Shown here: positions 7,583 to 16,081 of the stretch, one piece after another | How positions within the stretch are numbered: the first letter of the stretch is position 1 | How the letters are laid out: the number at the start of each line of letters is the position of its first letter | Assembly: GCA_003165595.1 (NCBI GenBank) | Contig: PLWQ01000025.1 | Coordinates: forward strand, 137,548-201,547 | Direction of reading: 5' to 3' | DNA length: 64,000 nt | Source: Fibrobacterota bacterium | Lineage (GTDB): Bacteria > Fibrobacterota > Chitinivibrionia > Chitinivibrionales > FEN-1185 | Notes under the pieces: generated by a model | The model's input: only the letters and a program-made list of their open reading frames with translations | What the model was told of the DNA's origin: nothing | The model's database searches: none | Made by a program: the position numbers and the translations under genes

Positions 7583-9763
7583 GTGCATTTTCTCCCTGCA
7601 TTTTCCCGGCAAGAAACGCTCAGGCCGATTATTATTGCGGCGCTGGCCGCAGCCACGCTGTGGGTCTATTGGCCGGTTCAGGATTATCCGTTTGTCAATT
7701 ATGACGATGCGGAATATGTTTACGACAATCCCCGCGTGCAATCCGGCCTCACGCCGGACAATATCCTCTGGGCATTCCGCTCAACCCAGGCGGGCAACTG
7801 GCATCCGGTGACGTGGCTTTCCCTCATGCTCGACCACGAGCTGTTTGGAAACAATCCGGGCGGATATCATATCACCAACCTCTGCCTGCATCTTGTTAAC
7901 GCGATTCTCCTTTTTGTCGTACTGCTCAACATCACCGGGGCGTTGTGGCGCAGCGCGCTCGTTGCATTCCTTTTTGCATTGCACCCCCTGCATGTTGAAT
8001 CCGTTGCCTGGGTCTCGGAACGCAAAGATCTTCTCTGCGCCTGCTTCATGTTCCTGTGTTTGTGGACCTATGGCCATTATGTCAAGCAGCAACGGCCGGG
8101 GCTCTACGGTGGGACGCTCCTGTACTTTGTGCTGGGGTTGATGGCGAAGCCGATGCTTGTAACGCTGCCGTTTGTCCTGCTGCTTCTGGACTATTGGCCC
8201 CTGGGCCGATTTTCCCGCCGGGCCGCAAAGAATACGGCGCCTGCTTCCGCAAGAGCCGGCGGAAGCGCGAGCCGTGTTGCGTGGCAATTGATTCTGGAGA
8301 AAATTCCATTTTTGCTATTGACAATAGCCGCATGTTGTATCACGCTGTACGCGCAGAAAGAATCAGTGGCACATTGTGCTGCGGGTTCTCGAATCGCCAA
8401 TGCCGTTCTTTCCTATGCGGGATATTTGCTGCATACCGTATGGCCGGTTCACCTGGCCTTTCTGTATCCCTTTCGGTCAACAATCCCGTTTCCTTTGGTT
8501 GCGCTATCGATTCTGGTTCTAGGCGCGATATCGTTTGCTTCTGCAAAGACACTGGTCCGCGCCCCCTGGTTTCTTGTTGGATGGCTTTGGTTTTTGGGAA
8601 CGCTGGTCCCGGTTATCGGCATCATACAGGTTGGCGAGCAAGCGATGGCGGATCGCTACACGTATGTCCCGCTCATCGGAGTATTCATGATCATTGCCTG
8701 GGAAGCAGCGCGCTTTGTCTCGGGAAAACCGTTTCGAAAGTCCATTGTCGCGGCATGCGCCGTCGTGACGCTCGCCGCGCTATCCGTGGTTGCAAGGCAG
8801 CAGGTTGGAAATTGGCGGGACAGCGTTGCCCTGTTTCGTCATGCGCTGGCCGTCACCCGAGACAACCATGTTGCGCACAATAATCTGGGCAAGGTTTTCT
8901 ATGAACAAAATCAACTTGACAGTTCGCTGCATCACCTTTCAATGGCGATCGGAATCGTTCCCACCTATTCCATAGCCCTCTACAATGTCGGAAGCATTCT
9001 CAAGCAACAGGGCAAACCCGGCGAAGCGCTTCCGTACCTTCAAAAAGCGGTAGAATCTGATTCAATATATACGTATGCCCTTGTTTGTCTTGCAGAAACA
9101 TATGAGTTGTTGGGCAACGATTCATCTGCCGAGATCTACTATAGGAAAGCAATTGCGAGTCATGGTGATTGCTTTACCGCCTGGTACCGGCTTGCCATAG
9201 GCATGTACAACCGTAATTGTCTCGACAGCGCAATCGCATGTCTTGACACCGTGCTTGGTCGCTGGCCAAATACCTGGGGAGCGCACTATTACCTTGGCTT
9301 GGCTCTCAGCAGGAAAAACAACATAAATGGTTCCTCTCTGCATTTTTCCGAAGCCATTCGCCTTAATCCGACATCCTGGATGCCGTATGCCGCCTTTGGC
9401 GAGGACTTGTCGAAACGCGGGCATTTCGCCGGCGCGATACAATTGTATACGATGGCTGTTCGCCTTGTCCCCGACAGCCTTCAGCCGCGGCTCGACCGCG
9501 CAATCGCCTTCACCCTGGAAAACAAATTGGATTCCGCAATTGCAGACTACCGGCTCCTCCTGCGTTTGAAGCCCGAATTTGCCGATGCCCATTTCTACCT
9601 GGGACAAGTGTACGAGCGGATTAACATGCGGGATTCCGCGCTTTTCCATTTTCGCGAGGCAGTCAGGATCAGTCCAACGAATTCCGAGTTCAGCAGCCGG
9701 CTGCATGGCGTCGCTGGCCCTCTTCGTCGCAAAGGGACGAATCCGGGAGACGCGGGGCGGTGA
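7583..9763 (+). CDS. TMTC-like membrane O-glycosyltransferase with C-terminal TPRs (second copy)
   Basis: 726-aa paralogue of the preceding gene, probably co-transcribed (GTG start 10 bp after its stop). It keeps the same landmarks: FVNYDDAEYVYDNP acidic loop, NWHPVTWLSLMLDHELFG, HPLHVESVAWVSERKDLL, and the GEQAMADRYTYVPLIG membrane block. The TPR part is longer, about eight repeats from residue 430 onward, and likely selects a protein substrate on the outer face. It converges on two type IV pilin genes and shares with them a bidirectional terminator at 9815-9843. A pilin is therefore an attractive but unproven substrate. Confidence 0.8.
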   Translation: MHFLPAFSRQETLRPIIIAALAAATLWVYWPVQDYPFVNYDDAEYVYDNPRVQSGLTPDNILWAFRSTQAGNWHPVTWLSLMLDHELFGNNPGGYHITNLCLHLVNAILLFVVLLNITGALWRSALVAFLFALHPLHVESVAWVSERKDLLCACFMFLCLWTYGHYVKQQRPGLYGGTLLYFVLGLMAKPMLVTLPFVLLLLDYWPLGRFSRRAAKNTAPASARAGGSASRVAWQLILEKIPFLLLTIAACCITLYAQKESVAHCAAGSRIANAVLSYAGYLLHTVWPVHLAFLYPFRSTIPFPLVALSILVLGAISFASAKTLVRAPWFLVGWLWFLGTLVPVIGIIQVGEQAMADRYTYVPLIGVFMIIAWEAARFVSGKPFRKSIVAACAVVTLAALSVVARQQVGNWRDSVALFRHALAVTRDNHVAHNNLGKVFYEQNQLDSSLHHLSMAIGIVPTYSIALYNVGSILKQQGKPGEALPYLQKAVESDSIYTYALVCLAETYELLGNDSSAEIYYRKAIASHGDCFTAWYRLAIGMYNRNCLDSAIACLDTVLGRWPNTWGAHYYLGLALSRKNNINGSSLHFSEAIRLNPTSWMPYAAFGEDLSKRGHFAGAIQLYTMAVRLVPDSLQPRLDRAIAFTLENKLDSAIADYRLLLRLKPEFADAHFYLGQVYERINMRDSALFHFREAVRISPTNSEFSSRLHGVAGPLRRKGTNPGDAGR

Positions 9764-9814
9764 CTTCTGTTCCGATTGATAATGCGCACGTCTCGCGCAC
9801 TGTTGCAAACAAAG

Positions 9815-9843
9815 AAGCCCCGACTCTTTCGAGGCCGGGGCTT
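9815..9843. terminator. Bidirectional terminator between TMTC-like gene and pilin 1
   Basis: Inverted repeat AAGCCCCG ... CGGGGCTT with an inner CTC-TTTC-GAG hairpin. It is followed by T-rich tails in both directions (CTTTCTGCTT on plus, CTTCTTTGTTTG on minus). It differs by one base from the hairpin downstream of pilin 2 at 10600-10628. Confidence 0.8.
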
Positions 9844-9868
9844 TCTGCTTCAACCGTTTTGACCGCAG

Positions 9869-10300
9869 TTATCTCCAACTTGGGCAGTACCTCTGCAAAT
9901 TACTCGTGCAGAACTTCGAATTGGTTTGATCGATGGCGCCATAGTCCGCGGTCGTTGTCGCTCCAAATCCAGGGCCGGTTACGGTGGCAAGGGCCTCAAA
10001 AGAAGATGTGTTGGCACTGGGCATTGAGTAGGTGAACCATCTGCCGGCAGAGACAATATCAACATACGCGGAGTCTTTCAAAGCTTGTAAAGACGTCAGG
10101 TAGGTGCCGCCCTGCGATTGATATGCCAGCTCGCCACAGTAAATAGCCGTCAACTGAGTTGGAAATTCAGACGCTTTGGCCTTCTGGGAAGCATCCATGA
10201 ATTTCGGAATCGCGACCGCGGCAAGAATGCCGATGATGACGATAACCACCATGAGTTCGACAAGGGTGAACCCCTGGGTCTTATGTAACGGATTTCTCAT
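9869..10300 (-). CDS. Type IV pilin-like major subunit (copy 1)
   Basis: 143-aa prepilin. The class III signal is short and basic (MRNPLHKTQ), then G-FTLVELMVVIVIIGILAAVAIPKF. Prepilin peptidase would cut after Gly10 and methylate Phe, and Glu at mature position 5 is present. The globular part has three Cys; CTSNLQRYC near the C-terminus could form the pilin disulfide loop. It is a paralogue of the gene at 10659, sharing the N-terminal helix, DASQKAKASEFPTQLTAIY and the NLQRYCPSW-type end. It may assemble into a pilus or type II secretion pseudopilus; no assembly genes lie in the window. Confidence 0.9.
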   Translation of the reverse strand: MRNPLHKTQGFTLVELMVVIVIIGILAAVAIPKFMDASQKAKASEFPTQLTAIYCGELAYQSQGGTYLTSLQALKDSAYVDIVSAGRWFTYSMPSANTSSFEALATVTGPGFGATTTADYGAIDQTNSKFCTSNLQRYCPSWR

Positions 10301-10658
10301 ACGAAGAGCCTCGGATTAGCTTTCACTTGGAACAACTCCCTGTTACAATTGCACGGCATGTTGACCATGCACTATTGAGACCTCCCTTTCCACGCATTAT
10401 TGTGCTGCCGGGGTTAGACACTCTCTTCTAATGGTACGTTGACTTCTTACCATTGTCAAGAGGCATTGGCAATTATTGCAGGATCCGTGATTCTGGTGTC
10501 CGGCGGCTTTCACATCTTGCCAGAGGAACTGCGCCGACTTGCCTTTGCGCAGCAGCTTCGGAAGACAGGAGTAAAGACGTGCGTCATACGGATGCAAAAA
10601 AGCCCCGCCTCTTTCGAGGCCGGGGCTTCTTACGTTCACTTGAACTGTTGGGCCTGAG
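10301..10658. other. Inter-pilin gap: weak promoter copy and terminator
   Basis: No gene is visible. The left side (about 10335-10370) is the upstream region of pilin 1 and has AATTGCACGGCATGTT at 10347-10362, closely matching AATTGGCGGCATGTT in the pilin 2 promoter at 11267-11281, but without a good -10 or -35. The right side holds the pilin 2 terminator. The middle (about 10400-10590) shows nothing recognisable. Confidence 0.5.
10600..10628 (-). terminator. Rho-independent terminator of pilin 2
   Basis: Stem AAGCCCCG/CGGGGCTT with an inner CCTC-TTTC-GAGG hairpin and, on the minus strand, a CTTTTTTGC tail. It lies 31 bp past the pilin 2 stop codon, so pilin 1 needs its own promoter. Confidence 0.88.
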
Positions 10659-11123
10659 TTACTTCCAGTTCGGGCAGTATCTCTGCAAAGCAGTCGAGCA
10701 GGACTTCGCGTTGGTTTGATCGATTTGGCCAAAATCTCCTGTGGCGACAACAGAAGTTCCGACAGTGATGCCATTTGTGGCATTCCCAAATCCGGGGCTA
10801 TTAACATCTGCTACGGCCGTAAAACTCGTATTGTTGGCAGCCGTCAATCCGTAGGTGAACCATCTGCTTGTGGAGGGAACATCAACGCCCCCGGAATCTC
10901 TCAGGAAGGAATATTGCGTCACATATGTGCCTTTCTCAGCCTGATATGCCATCTGGCCGGTATAAATTGCGGTCAACTGCGTCGGGAACTCGGACGCTTT
11001 TGCCTTCTGGGACGCATCCAGGAATTTCGGAATCGCGACAGCGGCAAGTATGCCGATAATAACGATAACAACCATCAGCTCTACAAGGGTAAATCCCTTG
11101 GCTTTGTTAACGAGGAATTTCAT
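10659..11123 (-). CDS. Type IV pilin-like major subunit (copy 2)
   Basis: 154-aa prepilin with leader MKFLVNKAKG, then FTLVELMVVIVIIGILAAVAIPKF: Gly before the cleavage site, Phe+1 and Glu+5 all present. DASQKAKASEFPTQLTAIYTGQMAYQ follows. The C-terminus CSTALQRYCPNWK mirrors copy 1 and can close a disulfide loop. The ATG at 11123 has AAGGAG eight bases upstream, so the longer frame from 11162 is rejected. A consensus promoter precedes it. Compared with copy 1, the middle has a short insertion (NGITVGTSVVATGDFG), consistent with duplication and divergence of the exposed domain. Confidence 0.92.
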   Translation of the reverse strand: MKFLVNKAKGFTLVELMVVIVIIGILAAVAIPKFLDASQKAKASEFPTQLTAIYTGQMAYQAEKGTYVTQYSFLRDSGGVDVPSTSRWFTYGLTAANNTSFTAVADVNSPGFGNATNGITVGTSVVATGDFGQIDQTNAKSCSTALQRYCPNWK

Positions 11124-11253
11124 GATTAGCTCCTTCAGGTTGGTTTTTTCGTAATAACTCACTGATGTAAGTAAAGTTACATGGTCAAGGACTCATGCAA
11201 CCGAGGAACCCTCCTTTCCTGAGCATCACAGCTCTGCTGGAGTTCAGGACTCT

Positions 11254-11289
11254 ATATATAATATTAAATTGGCGGCATGTTCTTGTCAA
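11254..11289 (-). promoter_or_regulatory. Sigma-70 type promoter of pilin 2
   Basis: On the minus strand TTGACA (11289-11284), 17 bp, TAATAT (11266-11261): a perfect -35 and a 5/6 -10. Transcription would begin near 11254, giving a leader of about 130 nt before the AAGGAG site. Such strength suits an abundant pilin. Confidence 0.75.
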
Positions 11290-11387
11290 GGAGATTATGA
11301 ATTTTAGAGAGCAACCGCAGTGGGCTGGTTTCAATAGGACGCCGTGGGGGCCGGCGTCCAAGTTCTGAAGCCCTCATGTTCGCGGGG

Positions 11388-13034
11388 TCACGTACGGGGT
11401 ACGGAGTGAAGAATATATTGCGTTCCCGTCATTGCCGGCCTTGTCTTGAAAAAAAGGAATTTTCCATTCACCTTTGTAACATGAAAACTTGGAAAAGAAT
11501 CTACGGCCAGCGGCAAGTACCCCAAGCGCACAAGGGACTGGTATCCGGCCCGCTCCGTGTAAATCCACGCCTCTTGGTTTCGCAGCGTTTGCACAACCCG
11601 GGCGCTGTCCAGAACCGGAATCTCGCGGCGGGTGTAGAAATCAAGCGAGTGATCATGGGCACGGTAGCAGAAGAGCCGCTCCAGTGGAATGTGCTGCCGC
11701 ACAATGCTCGCCGCCGCATTGCTCCCGCCCTGAAATTTCATGAGCTCGGGGAAAAAATACACGTTGATCATGAGGCTGATGCCGAAAATCGCCCACAGGG
11801 AAGGAAGAACCAGCCTGGCAAACCGGGACTGTCTTTTTGACATGAAGTAGAAGGTTGCCACGGCCGGCACAGCGACCGCGATCCATACCAGCGGGTTGGC
11901 GCACGGAAAAAAAACCGTGAGACAAACAAGGGCAAAGACCCACATCAAAATCGACACGACGCACTGGGTGTGCAGGAAGACGTTGTAGGCGGTCCTTCTA
12001 TCCTGTGTGTCAACCAATTCCACTATTGTTCGTGCCGTCAGAATTGCAACGAGCGGAAAGATAACAAAGATGTAATGCGGCAGCTTGTAATGCGAGCACG
12101 ACAACGCCAGAAAAGGAAGAATGGTACCTCCCAGAAGCAGCGTGTCGCCCGCGCGGGCCGGGGCGAATCTGCACTTGACCGCCTTGACGGCGCAATCACC
12201 GATAGCGAAATACGCCAACAGCATCCACGGCAGAAACGCCCAGAGAAACGTGTGGACAAAAAAGAAATATCCCGATGTATCCCGCCACGAACTCTGCCCG
12301 GTGATACGTCCAAAGCTCTGGGTCCAGAAGTAGAACTTGATGCCGTGCCAGCCGTACTGCGCGTACAGCCCCCAGAGCATGGGCATAAGCATTACGCACA
12401 CGACGGCCGCGCCTGCGAGCCAATACCATTTGAAGAACATCCAGAACTGGCGTTTCCCCGCGAGGAAGCTCCCCGCGGCAAGCACCGGAACCATGAGCCC
12501 GATGGGCCCTTTTGCGAGCATGGCAAGCCCGATGCCGATACATCCGCCCAAAAAGAAACGGACCTTCTTCGAATAAAGGAATTCGGTGATTTGCCATACG
12601 GCAAGTATCACGGCGCCGGCAAGAACGGCGTCGGTGCGAACATCATTTGTAAAGTAGATGAATCCTTCGCAGGAACAGAGGACCACGGCGGCAAGCAGGC
12701 CGGTGCGCCTGTCGTACAGCAATTTACCCAGCCGGTAGGTAGCGTACATGCCGAGCATTGTCATGAGCAGCGACGGTAATTTGTACGCGACCGTAGACAC
12801 GCCGAATATCTTAAAACAAAGCGCGGACAGGAAGAAAAGCAGGGGCGGTTTGTCGAGATAACCCTGCGGCATGAGAAGCGCGGCCCAGAAGTTTTTGCTC
12901 AAGGCAATCTGGCAGCTCATGGAAGCATACTGGGCGGCATCGATGTCCATCACCGTCACGAACAGTCCGGCGCCGTACACCACGACAACAAGGACGCCGA
13001 GAAGAATCGTCGTCCGGGCCGATACGTTTTCCAT
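11388..13034 (-). CDS. ArnT/PMT-type glycosyltransferase (GT39/83-like, GT-C fold)
   Basis: About 548-aa polytopic membrane protein. After the first helix the outer loop reads TVMDIDAAQYASMS, an acidic motif in the catalytic loop position, then GYLDKPPLLFFLSAL, the hallmark of ArnT and mannosyltransferase relatives. The late SHYKLPHYIFVIFPLVAIL block is also typical. A soluble domain ends the protein. It would take a sugar from a polyprenyl-phosphate donor on the periplasmic side and place it on lipid A, a glycan or a protein. The start (ATG 13034) is set by the first membrane helix; no good Shine-Dalgarno is seen. It lies next to the pilins on the same strand. Confidence 0.82.
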   Translation of the reverse strand: MENVSARTTILLGVLVVVVYGAGLFVTVMDIDAAQYASMSCQIALSKNFWAALLMPQGYLDKPPLLFFLSALCFKIFGVSTVAYKLPSLLMTMLGMYATYRLGKLLYDRRTGLLAAVVLCSCEGFIYFTNDVRTDAVLAGAVILAVWQITEFLYSKKVRFFLGGCIGIGLAMLAKGPIGLMVPVLAAGSFLAGKRQFWMFFKWYWLAGAAVVCVMLMPMLWGLYAQYGWHGIKFYFWTQSFGRITGQSSWRDTSGYFFFVHTFLWAFLPWMLLAYFAIGDCAVKAVKCRFAPARAGDTLLLGGTILPFLALSCSHYKLPHYIFVIFPLVAILTARTIVELVDTQDRRTAYNVFLHTQCVVSILMWVFALVCLTVFFPCANPLVWIAVAVPAVATFYFMSKRQSRFARLVLPSLWAIFGISLMINVYFFPELMKFQGGSNAAASIVRQHIPLERLFCYRAHDHSLDFYTRREIPVLDSARVVQTLRNQEAWIYTERAGYQSLVRLGYLPLAVDSFPSFHVTKVNGKFLFFKTRPAMTGTQYILHSVPRT

Positions 13035-13160
13035 TGGAGGTGCGCCTTTGCAGGATGCCGATTGCGGTGAGCGGATACCGGCGGTTATTTGCACCGGGGA
13101 CAAACAGTGAAAATAGCACAAGGCATAGCTGTGGGGCCAAGAAACGTCGCAGGAGGCAGT

Positions 13161-13350
13161 GAAGAACCACGGCCATCGGCCGTGGCTTTGATGAGGGGTA
13201 AAAAGGGCAAACGACATAATGGATGATGTGCAGCACCACTGCCAAACCCTTACGAAACTATTGTGAGAAACCCCGAAATCAAAGAAAAGCACGTAAGTGC
13301 TTTAGCGTAACGTTGTGCACCACGCCCAAAGGGCGTGGTCTCTTTTCGAG
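13161..13350. mobile_element. Possible IS200/IS605-derived miniature element (no transposase)
   Basis: Two GC-rich perfect palindromes with related stems bound about 190 bp without a gene: CCACGGCC-ATC-GGCCGTGG (13167-13185) and ACCACGCCC-AAA-GGGCGTGGT (13319-13339). A subterminal foldback at each end, without terminal inverted repeats, is the layout of IS200/IS605 elements and their palindrome-associated derivatives. A TTAC tetranucleotide occurs inside. This is inferred from structure alone; the ends are approximate. Simple tandem terminators are the alternative. Confidence 0.35.
13286..13303 (-). terminator. Likely terminator of the DUF4177-like gene
   Basis: Perfect AAAGCAC-GTAA-GTGCTTT hairpin. 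Read on the minus strand it is followed by TTCTTTGATTT, about 100 bp after the stop at 13402. It may instead be an internal part of the possible miniature element. Confidence 0.45.
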
Positions 13351-13401
13351 CAACGCCGGAGGCTTTGCGCATGTGCTGGTTCACGCTGCACAAAATGAAG
13401 G

Positions 13402-13674
13402 TCAGGATTCCTGGGGTCTTTTGAGAATTATGTAGAGGTGTTCAACGGGAAGCGTTCCGGAACGAACCGACATGTGCGAGGTCATCGACGCCACGTCCCA
13501 TCCCAGTTCTCCCATTTTGCTGAGGTAATTGTAGAGCGTGACATCGGCCCAGTTCTGTTGCTGCTTGCCGTTTATGTAGTGGATTTTCCACGATATTTCC
13601 CTGGGAAGGACAAAGCCGAAAATACCTTTCCCGTATTTTTCTGCAATGAGAAATTGGTATTCCCATTTTGTCAT
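13402..13674 (-). CDS. Small DUF4177-like protein
   Basis: 90 aa. The MTKWEYQFL start, LYNYLSKMGELGWDVASM middle and HLYIILKRP end match the pattern of DUF4177 proteins (KWEY..., a GWELV-like helix turn, then a strand ending in a KR motif), which have no established function. No signal peptide or membrane segment is seen. It stands alone, with gene-poor DNA on both sides. DUF4177 membership is by motif only. Confidence 0.65.
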   Translation of the reverse strand: MTKWEYQFLIAEKYGKGIFGFVLPREISWKIHYINGKQQQNWADVTLYNYLSKMGELGWDVASMTSHMSVRSGTLPVEHLYIILKRPQES

Positions 13675-13916
13675 AGGATTGCTCCGGCATTCGTGCGCGT
13701 CACCACCCTGCGCAAACTATACAATGAGGATTTCCCAAGATCAAGACAAAAACGCAAGAGTAAATGGCCCGCAGCGGCCGGGCCTTTCCAATGTCCGGAC
13801 GTGGTAGTATATTAGGCGTGGACCACGCTTTCGGTTCTCTCGACAACCGGCATCGCCCGGCCGCGGGGAATCCTTCCGTCCCTGTGGAAAAAGAAATATT
13901 TGTATTCGCTCGCTCA

Positions 13917-13936
13917 CCCCGAAGCAAGCTTCGGGG
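13917..13936 (+). promoter_or_regulatory. Hairpin overlapping the ribosome-binding site of the next gene
   Basis: CCCCGAAGC-AA-GCTTCGGGG is a perfect 9-bp stem. Its right arm runs into GGGGAAGG, the presumed Shine-Dalgarno of the GTG at 13949. The hairpin is flanked by direct repeats CGCTCGCT (about 13908-13915 and 13941-13948). It could mask the ribosome site or be a small repeat insertion. Confidence 0.4.
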
Positions 13937-13948
13937 AAGGCGCTCGCT

Positions 13949-16054
13949 GTGGGATTCATCGTGGATGACTCGCAATTGTCACAACACAAAACGGCCGTTC
14001 GCGGGCGATTTCACGATGTGCGGCCCGGCCTCTTTGCGCGCGCGGGAAATCGGATCGATCGCCTTTGCAGGCATGTCAATGAAGACCATTTGATTGTTTT
14101 TGACAAAAGAAGCGTCTTGTTCATAACGGCGCTCTTAGCCCTTTTCGCTGCTGCAGTTGTTTCCAAAATCCATTATTCCTCCATTCCCGTCTGGGACAGC
14201 ATTCTCTCCGAGCGTGCTTCCGGCGCAACCGCGTCACGCGTGCTGTGGGGAACGCCCAAGGTCATACGGATAGACGAATGGCGCGGCGATACCCCGTTTA
14301 TCCTTTCGCAGGCTGCACGGCATTTTCCAACGATAAATTATTCTCTTGGTCCAGAAAAGATTCCAGTGCTCATGGGGCTGCCATCCAAGCATTTTTCGGC
14401 GTTGTTTCAGCCGCAAAACTGGGGCTTTTTCGTTTTGGGCCTCGAAAGAGGGTTTTCCTTTTTCTGGAATTACGGCGTGGCCTCAATCCTGCTGAGCTCG
14501 TTTCTGCTGTTCATGCTCGTGTCGAGAAACAGGTTCTGGTTGTCGGTCTTCGGAACGTTGTTCCTGTTCTTTTCGAGTTTTGTCCAGTGGTGGTTCTTTG
14601 CTTCAACGGGAGCCATGTTCGCGGCATTCAATGTCATCACAATCGCATTCGTCTATCTGGCATCATCAAAAAGACGATTAACGATCATGTGCGGCGCAGG
14701 AGTCCTGTTCTTCTTTGCCGTGGCATTCGCCCTGTCGCTGTATCCGCCGTTTGTGATACCGCTGGGATTGCTTTCGGCTGCCTGTTGCATCGGCTACCTG
14801 TTGCAGTACTGCGCGTGGAACGATGTGAAGAAGAATCTGGTGATGCGCGCAGTTGCAGGCGTTTGTTGCCTGGTGTGCTTAGCCGTTTTTGCAATCGTGT
14901 TCTACCGTGATCTGCAATCGTCTATTTCGCTTACCATGAATTCCGTGTATCCGGGAAAAAGAATTTCCACGGGCGGAGACTTCGGCGTTGCCCGGCTGTT
15001 TTCCGGGTTCTACGGACTATTCTTTACCGAGAAACGTTTCTTGTGGGGAAACATTTGCGAAAGCAGCAGTTTTGTGATGCTCTATCCCTTTGTCGTTGCG
15101 GCGGTATTGTGGCGCGCCGTAAAGGGAAAACCGCAACCGCTGCAAATTGCGCTGTCGATATACCTGCTGATTCTTTCTGTTTTTGTCCTGTTTGGATTCC
15201 CCGCGTTTTTATCACGATATACGCTCATGAGTTTTGTTCCCTCGTATCGTGCCATTATCGGGCTGGGTGTGGGGAATATTCTCCTTGTCGTTGTTTACCT
15301 GAGCTCGGCAGGCGAGAAGCCGAAGTTTGCCCCGGCGCGGTCGATGGCGCTGTTTGTGGTGCTGCTTGCGTGCTTGCTTGCGCATGGGCTGTATCTTGGT
15401 TTTGTGTCAAATCACTTTTTCCAGCCATGGCAAATCTCTGCGGTTTGCGTCTTTTTCTCCTTCGCGGTGTGGTTGCTGTTGAGCGGAAGGAAAACCGTCT
15501 TCTGTTTCATGATACTGGCCGTCGTACTGCCTTCAACGTATTCCGTGCTTCCCGTGTCAAGGGGGTTGGGTTTTATAGTTGACAAAAAGCTCTATCGCTC
15601 CGTCAAGGAAGTCGTTGCAGGAGATCCGCAGGGGAAATGGCTGGTTTTCGGCAGCGGCGTACTCGGGGAATTGGTAACCGCTACCGGCGCGCTTGTCGTC
15701 AATGGAACAAAATATTGCCCGGACTTTTCCGCGATGCACATCCTTGATCCTTCCGGCCACGGTAACGCAATATACAATAGATTTGCTCATATCTACGTTG
15801 TGCCCTGCAGAGACACGACGATCGTGGATTTCAGGTTGGTGTATGAAGATGCTTATGAGATTGTAATGAGCCCTCTGTCGGGTAAGGTAAGGGATTTGCA
15901 TGTAAAGTATCTGCTTGTGCCGAACGATTCAACGTGTTACAATGTTGAAGAAGGAAAAAGCAAAGGCGTTATTCCTCGTGTAGACAGGCCGATAGATAAT
16001 TTCTGGATATTGGAAATTACGGATAAAGCCACGGCCAAACGTCCGGCTTCCTGA
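13949..16054 (+). CDS. Large polytopic membrane protein, probable glycan-pathway component
   Basis: About 701 aa. A first membrane helix (SVLFITALLALFAAAVV) is followed by an outer loop with VIRIDEWRGDTPFILSQA. About ten more hydrophobic segments follow (for example FWLSVFGTLFLFFSSFVQWWFF and FVIPLGLLSAACCIGYLL). A soluble C-terminal part from about residue 540 contains VTATGALVVNGTKYCPDF. The architecture and the VQWWF segment resemble uncharacterised GT-C-like proteins found in O-antigen and teichoic-acid loci. The GTG start at 13949 has GGGGAAGG upstream, but the first 50 residues look weak and a later start is possible. Function is inferred from topology and neighbours only. Confidence 0.6.
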   Translation: MGFIVDDSQLSQHKTAVRGRFHDVRPGLFARAGNRIDRLCRHVNEDHLIVFDKRSVLFITALLALFAAAVVSKIHYSSIPVWDSILSERASGATASRVLWGTPKVIRIDEWRGDTPFILSQAARHFPTINYSLGPEKIPVLMGLPSKHFSALFQPQNWGFFVLGLERGFSFFWNYGVASILLSSFLLFMLVSRNRFWLSVFGTLFLFFSSFVQWWFFASTGAMFAAFNVITIAFVYLASSKRRLTIMCGAGVLFFFAVAFALSLYPPFVIPLGLLSAACCIGYLLQYCAWNDVKKNLVMRAVAGVCCLVCLAVFAIVFYRDLQSSISLTMNSVYPGKRISTGGDFGVARLFSGFYGLFFTEKRFLWGNICESSSFVMLYPFVVAAVLWRAVKGKPQPLQIALSIYLLILSVFVLFGFPAFLSRYTLMSFVPSYRAIIGLGVGNILLVVVYLSSAGEKPKFAPARSMALFVVLLACLLAHGLYLGFVSNHFFQPWQISAVCVFFSFAVWLLLSGRKTVFCFMILAVVLPSTYSVLPVSRGLGFIVDKKLYRSVKEVVAGDPQGKWLVFGSGVLGELVTATGALVVNGTKYCPDFSAMHILDPSGHGNAIYNRFAHIYVVPCRDTTIVDFRLVYEDAYEIVMSPLSGKVRDLHVKYLLVPNDSTCYNVEEGKSKGVIPRVDRPIDNFWILEITDKATAKRPAS

Positions 16055-16081
16055 CGATTGGCTCTGATTGCGGAGTGTGGT

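Larger units (their letters stand above)
13035..13401. other. Gene-free stretch containing three perfect hairpins
   Basis: No protein-like frame is present. From about 13160 to 13350 there are three perfect inverted repeats (13167-13185, 13286-13303, 13319-13339), described as a possible miniature transposable element. The left 120 bp is the upstream region of the ArnT-like gene and shows no clear promoter. Confidence 0.5.

Noticed and set aside
5669-9763. Possible single gene split by frameshift (two TMTC-like frames)
   Set aside because: Each frame has its own full set of N-terminal catalytic motifs and TPRs, so they are paralogues, not halves.
13223-13435. 70-codon plus-strand frame across the hairpin region
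   Set aside because: Runs through perfect palindromes and into the DUF4177-like gene on the other strand; no motif or ribosome site.
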